Part shown: positions 6,974-15,267 of the stretch, one piece after another | Numbering within the stretch: position 1 is the stretch's first letter | Layout of the letters: each line of letters begins with the position of its first letter | DNA from: Allopontixanthobacter sp034376665 | GTDB lineage: Bacteria; Pseudomonadota; Alphaproteobacteria; Sphingomonadales; Sphingomonadaceae | Direction of reading: 5' to 3' | DNA: 22,763 bases | NCBI RefSeq assembly: GCF_034376665.1 | Contig: NZ_JAXMJI010000107.1 | Span: forward strand, 1 to 22,763 | Notes under the pieces: generated by a model | Seen by the model: the letters and a program-made list of their open reading frames with translations, nothing else | Told to the model about the DNA's origin: nothing | The model's database searches: none | Position numbers and translations under genes: made by a program

Positions 6974-7989
6974 CGCCGAGGATAGCCCTGCTGGTGCTGG
7001 CCGGGGCGAGCCTCGGCGCGGCGGCGCTGGCGGCTCCGCTTGCCGCGCCGCAACCGGTGAACGACGTGGCGGTCAGTCAGACCCCGCTGCCGGGCAAGCT
7101 GTCGGATTTCGGATTTTTTGCCGATCAGGTGCGGCAGATTCCCGCGCCGCGGGTCACGCCTTACCGGCTCAACACGCCGCTCTATTCAGACGGGGCGGAG
7201 AAGCTGCGGTTCCTCTATCTGCCGACCGGCACCAGCGCCCGTTCCGACGGCGAAGGGCTGCTGGTGCTGCCGGTCGGGGCTGCGCTGATCAAGACCTTCG
7301 CCTTCGGCGAGGGCGTCAATCGCCGGCTCATCGAAACCCGCGTGCTGCTCCACCGCGCGGATGGCTGGACGGCGCTTCCTTACCGGTGGAACGATGCGCA
7401 GACCGAAGCGACACTGGCCATCGCCGGTGGGCGGGTCAATCTGACCACGCCGGATGGCGAGGCAATCAGCTACCGGGTGCCGAACAAGAACCAGTGCAAG
7501 GAATGCCACGGATTGGGCGGCGAGGTCATTCCGATCGGGCCCAAGGCGCGCAATCTGTCGCAGGAGTGGCTTGAGCGCATGGCGGCCGACGGTAATCTCG
7601 ACCGAGTACCCTCTGTCGCGGACCGGATGCCCTTGTGGGAGCAGCGCGGCAGCGCCGATTCTGCCGATGCAGCCCGCGCCTATCTCGATGTGAATTGCGC
7701 TCATTGCCACCGGCCAGGAGCGACTGCTTCCAATTCCGGGCTTGATCTGCGGTGGGAACAGGACGATCATCAGGCGCTCGGGATCGGCAAGCGTCCGGTC
7801 GCGGCGGGCCGGGGTTCCGGGGGGCTGCTGTTCGACATCATTCCGGGTAAGCCGGGCGAGTCTATCCTGGTTCACCGGATGAACAGCCTCGAGCCGGGCG
7901 TCGCCATGCCCGAACTGGGGAAGTCGACCCTCGACAAGGACGGCGTGGCAATCGTCGAACGGTGGATCAGAGAAATGCACACACCATGA
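6970..7989 (+). CDS. SO2930/HNE_0200-family diheme c-type cytochrome
   Basis: This 339-residue protein has a signal peptide (about 1-23, ending in AALAAP). Two haem c motifs are present: CKECH at 176-180 and CAHCH at 243-247. Segments such as LNTPLYSDGAEKLRFLYLP, PYRWNDAQTEA and YLDVNCAHCHRPGATASNSG are typical of the HNE_0200/SO2930 family (TIGR03806). The protein should be periplasmic and able to transfer electrons, but donor and acceptor are not known. Its ATG overlaps the beta-helix stop (6970-6973) and its own stop overlaps the hydrolase start (7986-7989), so the three genes form one translational unit. Confidence 0.9.
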   Translation: MTPRIALLVLAGASLGAAALAAPLAAPQPVNDVAVSQTPLPGKLSDFGFFADQVRQIPAPRVTPYRLNTPLYSDGAEKLRFLYLPTGTSARSDGEGLLVLPVGAALIKTFAFGEGVNRRLIETRVLLHRADGWTALPYRWNDAQTEATLAIAGGRVNLTTPDGEAISYRVPNKNQCKECHGLGGEVIPIGPKARNLSQEWLERMAADGNLDRVPSVADRMPLWEQRGSADSADAARAYLDVNCAHCHRPGATASNSGLDLRWEQDDHQALGIGKRPVAAGRGSGGLLFDIIPGKPGESILVHRMNSLEPGVAMPELGKSTLDKDGVAIVERWIREMHTP

Positions 7990-8954
7990 AGACAGTTTTG
8001 AAGGCATTGCTGGTGCTGGCGGCGTTGCTGGTGATCGCCTTCCTGATCTTCCGCACCCCCGATACCGATGCGGCGGAAATGCGCGCCAAATATGGCGGCC
8101 CGCCGTCGCAATTCATCGCGCTGGATAATGGCCTGACAGTCCATATGCGCGACGAAGGGCCGCGGGGTGCCCCTGCGATCATGCTGCTGCACGGATCCAA
8201 CGCCGATCTGCACACCTGGAACGAATGGGTCCGTCTGCTGGGTCAGGATTACCGGATCATCCGGTTCGACCAGATCGGTCACGGCCTGACCGGACCGGCA
8301 CCGGACGGCGACTATTCGACCGAGGCGTTTGTCGGGACGGTTGACCAGCTGGCTTCGTCGCTGGGCCTCGAACGGTTCACCCTTGGCGGCAATTCCATGG
8401 GCGGCAAAATCGCCATGGCCTACGCCATCGCCCATCCGGAAAAACTGGAAGGCTTGATCCTCGTCGATGCAGGCGGCGCCCCGCAGTCGCGTGACGGTGC
8501 CGGTGGAGGCAACATCGGCTTTGCCATCGCGCGCATGCCAGTGGTGAACCGCCTGATGACGCAGATCACCCCGCGTTCGATCATCGAGCGGAGCCTGTCG
8601 CAAAGCGTATCCAACCAGGCGGTGGTGACCCCGCAGGTAGTGGACCGGTACTGGGAACTTCTGCGCTATCCCGGCAACCGTGCGGCAACGCTGGCACGGT
8701 TCGGCCAACCGGGCACCGTCTTCACGGCGGAGGAAATGCGCCGGGTCACGGTGCCGACCCTGATCGTCTGGGGCGAAGAGGATGCGCTGATCCCGTTCGC
8801 ATCGGCTGGCTGGTTTGCGAAAAATTTGCCCGAATCAAGCCTGGTATCCTATCCCGGGATCGGGCATCTGCCGATGGAGGAGGCTCCGGAAAGCAGCGCC
8901 GAGGCAGTCCGCAAATGGCATGGTCAACACGTATTAGCCACCGTAAGTCAATGA
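7986..8954 (+). CDS. membrane-anchored alpha/beta hydrolase
   Basis: This 322-residue protein has an N-terminal hydrophobic anchor (about 4-22, KALLVLAALLVIAFLIF) and a full alpha/beta-hydrolase domain. The oxyanion segment is LLHGSNADLHTW, the nucleophile elbow is GNSMGG with Ser137, the acid is Asp266 in WGEEDALIP, and His294 lies in GIGHLPMEE. The anchor would place the domain in the periplasm with the two secreted proteins encoded just upstream, to which it is coupled by an ATGA overlap. The substrate cannot be read from the sequence; esterase, lipase or haloalkane-type activity are all compatible. The start was chosen by the overlap; an ATG 8 codons upstream lies inside the cytochrome gene. 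Confidence 0.88.
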   Translation: MKTVLKALLVLAALLVIAFLIFRTPDTDAAEMRAKYGGPPSQFIALDNGLTVHMRDEGPRGAPAIMLLHGSNADLHTWNEWVRLLGQDYRIIRFDQIGHGLTGPAPDGDYSTEAFVGTVDQLASSLGLERFTLGGNSMGGKIAMAYAIAHPEKLEGLILVDAGGAPQSRDGAGGGNIGFAIARMPVVNRLMTQITPRSIIERSLSQSVSNQAVVTPQVVDRYWELLRYPGNRAATLARFGQPGTVFTAEEMRRVTVPTLIVWGEEDALIPFASAGWFAKNLPESSLVSYPGIGHLPMEEAPESSAEAVRKWHGQHVLATVSQ

Positions 8955-9037
8955 ACAGGCTGGCTGAAGCAAGCCGCTGGACCTGCGGCGTTGCTGTGGT
9001 AAGCCTGATGACAGCGCCGGGGCCAAGAAAAAGGTAA
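8951..9037 (+). CDS. possible 28-residue ORF overlapping the hydrolase stop (doubtful)
   Basis: An ATGA at 8951-8954 joins the hydrolase stop to an ORF of 28 codons (MNRLAEASRWTCGVAVVSLM, then TAPGPRKR). The start arrangement copies the two preceding junctions, and the middle is mildly hydrophobic. It has no recognisable family, and an ORF this short could easily arise by chance. It may be only the untranslated tail of the unit. Confidence 0.18.
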   Translation: MNRLAEASRWTCGVAVVSLMTAPGPRKR

Positions 9038-9061
9038 TCGGCCGTTTCAGGGAAGTGTTCG

Positions 9062-9757
9062 TTGCGCAAACTGGGTTTGATAGGGGGGATGAACTGGATC
9101 TCCACCCTGACATACATCGAACTGATCGCTCGCCGGGTCCAGCGCCGTGCCAACGCGCGCGCTACGGCGCCGTTGATCGTGGAGAGCCTGGATTTCGGGC
9201 AGCTCGAAGGATTGCGTGAAGGGCGGGACTGGGAAGCTGCGGCGGAAATGGTGGTGGATTCGGCGGTGCGCCTCGAACGAGCCGGTGCCGAGGGTCTGCT
9301 GATCTGCGCCAACACGATGCACAAATATTTCGACCGGGTGATTGAAGCCGTGGGCGTTCCGGTGATCCATGTGGCGGACTGTCTGGGCGCTAGGATGGCG
9401 GGCGAAGGAATTACCAACGCGGCGCTGATCGGACGGCGGAATGTCATGACGGATAGCTTCTTCCGCGAGAGGCTGGTCGCGCATGGCATCGATCTGATGC
9501 CGCCGAACATGGACAATGTCGAAGTCATCGACCGGATCATCTACGAGGAACTGATGGTCGGAAAGGCGAGCCGCAACGCCCAGCGGGAGCTTAAGACAAT
9601 CATCACCCAGAAGGAACAGGCCGGGGCGAAAGCGATCGTGCTTGCGTGCACCGAGTTGGAGCTGGTGGTGGATATCGACGCGAATGTGCTGCCGATATTC
9701 GATTCCACGCGGACGCATTGCGATGCGGCGGTCGATTGGATGATGGGCGCAGATTGA
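9062..9757 (+). CDS. aspartate/glutamate racemase family protein
   Basis: This 231-residue protein carries the cofactor-independent Asp/Glu racemase signature. It begins KLGLIGGMNWISTLTYIELI, has the first active-site cysteine Cys82 in CANTMH, and the second, Cys196, in LACTELEL. Both thiols needed for two-base proton exchange at the alpha carbon are present. It should be cytosolic and interconvert L- and D-acidic amino acids, though some relatives act on other substrates. The start is a TTG at 9062, supported by GGGAAG about 6 bases upstream and by the family N-terminus beginning immediately. It lies 107 bp after the hydrolase. Confidence 0.88.
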   Translation: MRKLGLIGGMNWISTLTYIELIARRVQRRANARATAPLIVESLDFGQLEGLREGRDWEAAAEMVVDSAVRLERAGAEGLLICANTMHKYFDRVIEAVGVPVIHVADCLGARMAGEGITNAALIGRRNVMTDSFFRERLVAHGIDLMPPNMDNVEVIDRIIYEELMVGKASRNAQRELKTIITQKEQAGAKAIVLACTELELVVDIDANVLPIFDSTRTHCDAAVDWMMGAD

Positions 9758-9829
9758 TAGGGCATTTGCAGTTGTTGCTCGATTGTTCCCGTTGTTAGCG
9801 GGGTTAGCATCTCCTAAGCCCGCTGGCAG

Positions 9830-10990
9830 ATGATCCGCGCCACCTTCGCCGCAGACCCCACCCGATCGCGTGGCCGCGAGTTCGCCGAAAATCGCGAGGG
9901 CACGCGGGGTCCGCGCAGCGAATTCCAGCGGGACCGCGACCGGATCATCCACTCGATTTCGTTTCGGCGGCTACGCAGCAAGACGCAGGTGTTCATCGCG
10001 CCCGACGGAGACCATTACCGCACCCGGCTGACGCATAGTCTGGAGGTTGCCCAGATCGGCCGGGTGATTGCGCGCACGCTCGGCCTCGACGAAGATCTGA
10101 CGGAGGCGCTGTGTCTCGCGCATGATATCGGGCATCCTCCGTTCGGCCATGCGGGCGAGGATGCCCTGTCGCAGGCGATGGCAGAGCATGGCGGGTTCGA
10201 CCATAACGCGCAGTCGCTGCGGACCTTGATGCGGATAGAAAGTCCCTATTGCGACCATCAGGGGCTGAACCTCACCTGGGAGGTGCTGGAAGGGCTGGCA
10301 AAGCACAACGGGCCGGTCGCGCAGCCGGGGTGGGCGCTGGAAGAACTGGATGCGGCATTTCCGCTCCACCTTGACGATTATCCATCGCTGGAAGCCCAGA
10401 TCGCTGCCATTTCGGACGATATCGCCTATGATAATCACGACATCGATGATGGCCTGCGAGCAGGCTTTCTGCAGCTCGATGACCTGCTGACGCTCGATTT
10501 CGTCGCGGATCAGTGGCGGACTGTCGAAAACCGCTTCCCACACGCCCCGCGCGAGCGGCAGTTGCGCGAGCTTGTTCGGGGGCAAATCGGGCTTATGGTG
10601 AATGACGTGATCGAACACACCCGCGCCGCTGTGGCCGGGTATGACACCATCGAAGATGTCCGAAATGCCGGCAGGGTTCTAGGGACCTTTTCGCCCGCTA
10701 TGCAGGCTGACGAGCGCACACTGAAGAAATTCATGTACGATCGCCTCTATTACCATCCCGAACAAAGAGCGACTGCGCAGCGGGCGACGGATGTGGTGGC
10801 CCGATTGTTTGCCGCTTTTGCCGCCGACAATAGCCTGCTGGCCGATAGCTGGTACCGCTCGCTGCCCGACACGCAGCCGCAGCGCAGCCGGCATATCGCA
10901 GATTATATCGCCGGAATGACCGACCGCTTCGCGATCGACCAATGCGCCCGCATTTACGGCGAAGTGCCCGAGGGCCTGAGCAATGTTTAG
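9830..10990 (+). CDS. dgt: dGTPase-like HD-domain protein (deoxyguanosinetriphosphate triphosphohydrolase-like)
   Basis: This 386-residue protein has the HD metal-binding motifs: H69 in RTRLTHS, H98-D99 in LAHDIGHPPFGH, and a later Asp in ISDDIAYDNHD (196-197). The N-terminal block RDRDRIIHSISFRRLRSKTQ is typical of the dGTPase-like family. By family it hydrolyses dNTPs to the nucleoside plus triphosphate, helping set the dNTP pool. Its length fits the shorter, type-2 class rather than the roughly 500-residue E. coli Dgt. The stop overlaps the following epimerase-like gene by 8 bases. Confidence 0.9.
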   Translation: MIRATFAADPTRSRGREFAENREGTRGPRSEFQRDRDRIIHSISFRRLRSKTQVFIAPDGDHYRTRLTHSLEVAQIGRVIARTLGLDEDLTEALCLAHDIGHPPFGHAGEDALSQAMAEHGGFDHNAQSLRTLMRIESPYCDHQGLNLTWEVLEGLAKHNGPVAQPGWALEELDAAFPLHLDDYPSLEAQIAAISDDIAYDNHDIDDGLRAGFLQLDDLLTLDFVADQWRTVENRFPHAPRERQLRELVRGQIGLMVNDVIEHTRAAVAGYDTIEDVRNAGRVLGTFSPAMQADERTLKKFMYDRLYYHPEQRATAQRATDVVARLFAAFAADNSLLADSWYRSLPDTQPQRSRHIADYIAGMTDRFAIDQCARIYGEVPEGLSNV

Positions 10991-11699
10991 TGCTTCGACC
11001 GGACCGATACGGATTGCACTAGTCGGCGCAACCGGCTTGATCGGCCGTGCGGTGGTCGAGGCGTGCATTGGTCGGGAGGACGTGCGGCTGGTCGGCATTG
11101 CGCGCCGCGAAATGAAACTGCCGGCCGGGGCGAGAATGGAACTGTTCGTGGCCGATCCCGCCAAGTGGGAAGAAGTGCTCGAAGCCGTCAAACCGCAGGT
11201 CATGATCAACGCGCTCGGCACCACGCTGAAGAAGTCCGGCGGAGACGAGGACGCGTTTCGCGCGGTTGACCAGGAACTGGTGCTGGAGGTCGCGCGGGCG
11301 GCGCACCGGCAAGGCGTGCAGCGGTTCATCTCGGTCAGTTCCGTGGGCGCCCATATCCTGGCGAAGTCGTTCTACCTGCAGGTCAAGGGCGAGGTGGAAC
11401 GAGACCTTGCCAAGGTCGGGTTCCGGCGGCTGGATATCCTCCGGCCCAGCCTTCTGCGAGGTGCGCGGCCCGGTGACCTGCGCTTTGCCGAGCGGATTGG
11501 AATGATTGCGTCCCCTCTCGCCAATCTGATGCTGCAAGGCGGTTACCGCAAATATCGGGCGGTGGAGGCAGACACAGTGGCCGACGCCGCGCTGGCGCTC
11601 GCCCTCACCAAGCCGGGCGGCAAATTCGCGCACGAACACGATGCAATCCTGCGCGCAGCCAATTCACTGCCGCAGCCCGAACCCGGGCCGATGGCGTAG
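10983..11699 (+). CDS. NAD(P)-binding epimerase/oxidoreductase-like protein (HTATIP2-like)
   Basis: This 238-residue Rossmann protein has the dinucleotide motif G15-x-x-G18-x-x-G21 in LVGATGLIG. It also has INALGTTLKKSGG, then SVSSVGAHILAKSFYLQVKG (Y and K in YLQVK, where SDR-type enzymes keep their catalytic pair), and LDILRPSLLRG. This resembles atypical SDR proteins of the HTATIP2/NAD(P)H-binding group. The substrate is unknown. It overlaps dgt by 8 bp (ATGTTTAG), implying co-translation. Confidence 0.82.
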   Translation: MFSASTGPIRIALVGATGLIGRAVVEACIGREDVRLVGIARREMKLPAGARMELFVADPAKWEEVLEAVKPQVMINALGTTLKKSGGDEDAFRAVDQELVLEVARAAHRQGVQRFISVSSVGAHILAKSFYLQVKGEVERDLAKVGFRRLDILRPSLLRGARPGDLRFAERIGMIASPLANLMLQGGYRKYRAVEADTVADAALALALTKPGGKFAHEHDAILRAANSLPQPEPGPMA

Positions 11700-11727
11700 A
11701 TTTCGCGCCGAGAGAGGAATTTACGAC

Positions 11728-12180
11728 ATGTGGCCCTCGATTTTTGGCGCGGCTAATATCATCGCGCTGATCGGATGGATTTTCCTGATCCTCCTCCCGC
11801 ACAAGCCGCTGCCGCTGACGGCAGTGCTGTATCTCGGTGTCGGCCTGCTGTGTCTTGTCTACACGGCAGGGCTGGTCGCGCTGCTAAGCGGGATCGCCGA
11901 CGCTGGTCCGGGCGGGCTGCAGGCTGACTTTTCCTCGATAGACGGGGTCCGGGCCATTTTTGCTTCGGACGGCGGGGTCACGGTTGGTTGGACACACTAT
12001 CTCGCGTTCGATCTGTTTGTCGGGTTATGGATTGTGCGGGATGCCGATGCGAAGGGTTTTTCACGGCTGGTCCAGGCACCGATCCTGCTGGTCACGCTGC
12101 TGGCGGGGCCGGCCGGCTTGCTGATCTGGCTGGTGATCCGCGAACGGCGCGCCAGACTTCATGGCCGGATGAAGGGTTAG
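11728..12180 (+). CDS. ABA4-like family membrane protein (DUF4281)
   Basis: This 150-residue protein has about four membrane helices (5-22, 30-52, 88-104, 113-135). The family core GGVTVGWTHYLAFDLFVGLW (about 84-103), followed by a hydrophobic segment ending GPAGLLIWLVIRE, matches the ABA4-like family. This family is named after the plant chloroplast protein needed for neoxanthin formation; the bacterial role is not settled. Pigmented sphingomonads make carotenoids, so a pigment link is possible but is inference. The start MWPSIFG has AGAGAGGA about 9 bases before it. It sits 28 bp after the epimerase-like gene and just before a strong hairpin. Confidence 0.83.
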   Translation: MWPSIFGAANIIALIGWIFLILLPHKPLPLTAVLYLGVGLLCLVYTAGLVALLSGIADAGPGGLQADFSSIDGVRAIFASDGGVTVGWTHYLAFDLFVGLWIVRDADAKGFSRLVQAPILLVTLLAGPAGLLIWLVIRERRARLHGRMKG

Positions 12181-12210
12181 CGTCCGCATCCATTGCACGA
12201 CGCTGAAATG

Positions 12211-12243
12211 CAAACACCCGCCGGAATATCCGGCGGGCGTTTG
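12211..12243. terminator. strong hairpin between convergent genes (likely bidirectional terminator)
   Basis: Arms 12211-12225 and 12229-12243 form a 15-bp stem with a single A-C mismatch and a 3-base loop. The core is CCCGCCGGA/TCCGGCGGG and the outer CAAAC/GTTTG gives a short T run on each strand. It lies between the convergent ABA4-like and entericidin genes, as expected for a shared terminator. The U tract is short, so intrinsic termination efficiency is uncertain. Confidence 0.65.
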
Positions 12244-12269
12244 TGCGACCCTAAAGGGCTTAAATCATC

Positions 12270-12398
12270 CTAAGTAGCGCGGTCGCCAGCCTCACCAACC
12301 GATTCAATGTCCTGGCCGACCCCTTTGACGGTGTTGCAAGCGGCGGCCGTCATTGTCATTGCAGCGATGCCGATCGCGATGAATATCTTCCGTGCCAT
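12270..12398 (-). CDS. entericidin A/B-family small lipoprotein
   Basis: This 42-residue protein reads MARKIFIAIGIAAMTMTAAA, then a cysteine (C21) followed by NTVKGVGQDIESVGEAGDRAT. It consists of a lipoprotein signal peptide, a lipidation cysteine, and the N-T-x-x-G-x-G-x-D-I motif typical of entericidins. In E. coli these are cell-envelope lipoproteins with proposed bacteriolytic or antidote roles; in alphaproteobacteria the function is largely unknown. The lipobox is slightly off consensus (Ala at -3). GGAGA lies about 8 bases upstream on the minus strand. No second entericidin gene is adjacent. Confidence 0.85.
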   Translation of the reverse strand: MARKIFIAIGIAAMTMTAAACNTVKGVGQDIESVGEAGDRAT

Positions 12399-12444
12399 CG
12401 TTCCATTCTCCAAAGTTTGGCCCGCGCCGGGGCCATCAGAAACA

Positions 12445-12462
12445 CAACGTCCGCAAACGTTG
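12445..12462 (-). terminator. possible weak terminator after the DMT transporter gene
   Basis: CAACGT/ACGTTG forms a perfect 6-bp stem with a 6-base loop. It starts 9 bp past the transporter stop on the minus strand and is followed by TGTTTC. It lies between the transporter and the entericidin gene. The stem is short and the T run poor. Confidence 0.3.
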
Positions 12463-12470
12463 CCGGTTCC

Positions 12471-13391
12471 TCAGTCGGGCAACAATTGACGCGAGGCAAG
12501 TTCTGCCTGCCTTTTGCGCGCGAGAAAATGCTCCCGCCAGGCAATCGTCACACCAGCCGCGATGATCAGCGGCGCGCCGATCCAGGTCGATGCAGGCGGC
12601 AGATGGTCGAAAATCGCCCAGCCGAACAGGGTCGCCCAGATGATTGCGGAATAATCCATCACGATAACGGTAGAAACAGTTCCCACGCGCAGCGCCGCAG
12701 TCAGCAGGAACTGGCCGAGAATTCCGAACAAGGCGAGGCCCGCCAGCAGGCCCCACTGATAGGGGGAATGCTGCTGCGCCACGAACGGCATAGCCAGCGC
12801 GAGAATCGGTGTGGTGAACGCCGAAAAATAGAAGACGATCGTAAGCGGGTGCTCGGTCTTGCCGAGATCGCGAATCTGGATTGAGATCAGTGCGATCATG
12901 AACGCCGCGCCGAGCGACACTAGCGCGCCGTAAAGCGGGATCTCGCCGCCGCCGGGCTGCGCGATAATGACCACTCCGGCAAATCCGAGGATGACCGCCG
13001 CCCAGCGGTACGCTCCGACCTGTTCGCGCAGCAATAGGGCCGAAAGGATTACCGCCCAGATGGCGGACGTAAAGCCGAAGGTCGTCGCCTCCGCCAGGGG
13101 CAGCAGCAGTACGCCGCCGAAATTGAGCACCATGCCGATGAACCCGTAGGCGGCCCGCCTGCCGTGGAGCGCCATCCGCCCGCTCTTCAGCAATATCATC
13201 CGTCCGCTGAGGTAGAACCATCCGGCAAGCAGGGGGATCGTCACCACCTGCCGCCAGAACAGGATTTCCAGCAGGTGCACGCCGCTTTCGCCGAGCAACT
13301 TCACGAACACCAGCATCAGTGACAGCACCAGCGCTGCGCCCAGCCGGATTACCAATGCGAATAGCGGTCTTTGCTGCGGCCCCTCGGTCAT
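12471..13391 (-). CDS. DMT-family (EamA) transporter
   Basis: This 306-residue integral membrane protein has about ten hydrophobic helices in two EamA repeats. The first repeat includes LPLAEATTFGFTSAIWAVIL, the conserved segment of the family; the second includes TVSTVIVMDYSAIIWATLFGW and ends in the basic tail REHFLARKRQAEL. Members export small metabolites such as amino acids across the inner membrane; no substrate can be inferred. The ATG at 13391 directly precedes a short polar segment and helix 1. It is divergent from the small membrane protein at 13482. Confidence 0.87.
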   Translation of the reverse strand: MTEGPQQRPLFALVIRLGAALVLSLMLVFVKLLGESGVHLLEILFWRQVVTIPLLAGWFYLSGRMILLKSGRMALHGRRAAYGFIGMVLNFGGVLLLPLAEATTFGFTSAIWAVILSALLLREQVGAYRWAAVILGFAGVVIIAQPGGGEIPLYGALVSLGAAFMIALISIQIRDLGKTEHPLTIVFYFSAFTTPILALAMPFVAQQHSPYQWGLLAGLALFGILGQFLLTAALRVGTVSTVIVMDYSAIIWATLFGWAIFDHLPPASTWIGAPLIIAAGVTIAWREHFLARKRQAELASRQLLPD

Positions 13392-13481
13392 GAATTCGCC
13401 TTACGCGCGGGCCGGATTTGTTCAAGCCGCCATTCCCGGTGGTTGCCGAACCGCTATCCAGCCGCCATATCGCCCGGCGCG

Positions 13482-13712
13482 ATGAGCGTGCATGAATTCC
13501 TGACCTTTGCCAGCGAGGCGGATATTGTCGGCCTGTGGGGCCTTGCGCTGCTGATGCTCGCGGCCGGTTCGCTGGTTGCGGAGCGCAGACGCATGAAGCG
13601 CGCCCGGATCGACCGCATCGGCTGGGTGCCGTGGACGAATATCTTCATGATCAGCGCGATTGCCGGGATGGGACTGCTGGCGCTGGCCGCGAAGGGGATT
13701 ATGGCAGGTTAG
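13482..13712 (+). CDS. hypothetical small membrane protein
   Basis: This 76-residue protein starts MSVHEFLTFASEADIVGLWG. It has two hydrophobic helices (about 16-33 and 53-73) separated by a very basic loop ERRRMKRARIDRIGW, so the loop is probably cytoplasmic. No family was recognised. Base composition is ordinary for the region. It lies between divergent DMT transporter and convergent cpaF, with 22 bp to the cpaF stop. No clear SD was seen; the start was chosen because the ORF in front has a different, uncharacteristic composition. Confidence 0.6.
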   Translation: MSVHEFLTFASEADIVGLWGLALLMLAAGSLVAERRRMKRARIDRIGWVPWTNIFMISAIAGMGLLALAAKGIMAG

Positions 13713-13734
13713 CCACATCCCGCGGCGAAAATCC

Positions 13735-15267
13735 TTACAGGCAGGCTTCCAGAAACGCCTGATCGAACCCGTATTGGCGAGCTTTTTCCAGCGTGTAGGG
13801 CCGCAGGCCGGAGGCGCGGTATTCGCCGATGATCTTCCCGTCGTCGCTCTCGTCCAGATATTCGAACTTGAACAATTCCTGCGTCACGATCACGTCGCCT
13901 TCCATCCCGATGACTTCGGTGATGTTGGTGGTGCGCCGCGAACCGTCGCGCAGACGTTTCACCTGCACGATCAAATCGACCGATTCCGCGATCTGCCGCG
14001 AAATGGCTTCCTTGGGGATTTTGATGTCGCCCATCAGGATCATGTTTTCCATACGGCCGAGGCATTCACGCGGGCTGTTGGCGTGAAGAGTACACATGGA
14101 ACCATCGTGACCGGTGTTCATCGCAGCCAGCAGATCGAAACATTCCGCCCCGCGAATTTCGCCCAGGATGATCCGGTCCGGCCGCATACGCAGCGCGTTC
14201 TTCACCAGATCACCGATAGTAATCGCGCCTTGGCCTTCGAGGTTGGGAGGGCGGGTTTCCAGCGGCAGCCAGTGCGGCTGTTGCAGGCGAAGTTCGGCCG
14301 CATCTTCGATCGTCAGAACGCGTTCGCCTGGATCGATCATCTTCGACAGGGCGTTGAGCATGGTGGTCTTGCCCGAACCGGTACCGCCCGAAATCACGAT
14401 GTTCATCCGGCTGGCCCCGGCGACCTTGAGCGCGGTTGCCATCTTCTCGCTCATCGATCCGAAATCCTTGAGCATATCGATGGTGATCGGCTTTTCGGAG
14501 AATTTACGAATCGAGATCGCGGTGCCGCGCAGCGACAGTGGCGGCACGATCACGTTAACACGTGACCCGTCCTTCAAGCGGGCATCGGCCAGCGGGGTAG
14601 TCTGGTCGACGCGGCGACCGACCTGGTTAACGATCCGCTGCGCAATCTGGAACAGATGCTGTTCATCGCGGAACTGGATCGGGGCGAGCATGAGCTTGCC
14701 CTTTTTTTCGATATAGGTCTGATCAGGGCCGTTGACCATGATGTCCGAAATATCGGGATCCTGCAGCAATTCCTCGAGCGGGCCGAAGCCCAGCAATTCG
14801 TCGATCAGGACCTTTTCCAGCGCGAACTGCTCGCGCCGGTTGAGCGTGATCTTCAACTCGGCCAGCACTTCGAGGATGATCGGGCGGAATTCTTCGGACA
14901 ATTCGTCCTTGGTCAGCGTTGCCGCCGCTTCGGGGTCAACGCGTTCGAGAAGGCGTGGGAGAACCTGCTCCTTGATCTTGTGCACGCTGGCTTCGAAGCC
15001 CGAAGGCCCCGCCTGCGTTTCCATGACATTGTTGGCGCGGTCGGCCAGCCTGCTCATCGGATCGGCTTTTGCCAGCTGGCCGATTTCCCCGTTATCGACC
15101 TCTCCCCCTTCGCCGGGTAGCGGCGGAAACTGGTCTCCGCCGAACGGAGAGGCCGGACGTCCCGGATTCCCGCCATCGCCGCCTTTCATAGGCTTGGCGA
15201 CACCGAAAGCCGGACGTCCGCCGGGCTTCATGCCCGCTGGCCCGTTCTTGCGTCCGAATGCACTCAT
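13735..15267 (-). CDS. cpaF: CpaF/TadA-type pilus assembly ATPase
   Basis: This 510-residue protein is a type II/IV secretion ATPase of the CpaF family, which powers Flp/Tad pilus assembly at the cytoplasmic face. It has a Gly/Pro-rich, low-complexity N-terminus (about 1-60), the helical N-terminal domain, then Walker A GGTGSGKT with K300. Further blocks are LTIEDAAELRL, RMRPDRIILGEIRGAECFDLL (Walker B region) and MCTLHANSPRECLGRMENM (His box). The C-terminus SGLRPYTLEKARQYG is typical of CpaF. The start MSAFGRK has GTGGGGAC some 8 bases upstream; the preceding 63 codons of open frame look non-coding. No tadB/tadC or other cpa genes lie on either side. Confidence 0.92.
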   Translation of the reverse strand: MSAFGRKNGPAGMKPGGRPAFGVAKPMKGGDGGNPGRPASPFGGDQFPPLPGEGGEVDNGEIGQLAKADPMSRLADRANNVMETQAGPSGFEASVHKIKEQVLPRLLERVDPEAAATLTKDELSEEFRPIILEVLAELKITLNRREQFALEKVLIDELLGFGPLEELLQDPDISDIMVNGPDQTYIEKKGKLMLAPIQFRDEQHLFQIAQRIVNQVGRRVDQTTPLADARLKDGSRVNVIVPPLSLRGTAISIRKFSEKPITIDMLKDFGSMSEKMATALKVAGASRMNIVISGGTGSGKTTMLNALSKMIDPGERVLTIEDAAELRLQQPHWLPLETRPPNLEGQGAITIGDLVKNALRMRPDRIILGEIRGAECFDLLAAMNTGHDGSMCTLHANSPRECLGRMENMILMGDIKIPKEAISRQIAESVDLIVQVKRLRDGSRRTTNITEVIGMEGDVIVTQELFKFEYLDESDDGKIIGEYRASGLRPYTLEKARQYGFDQAFLEACL

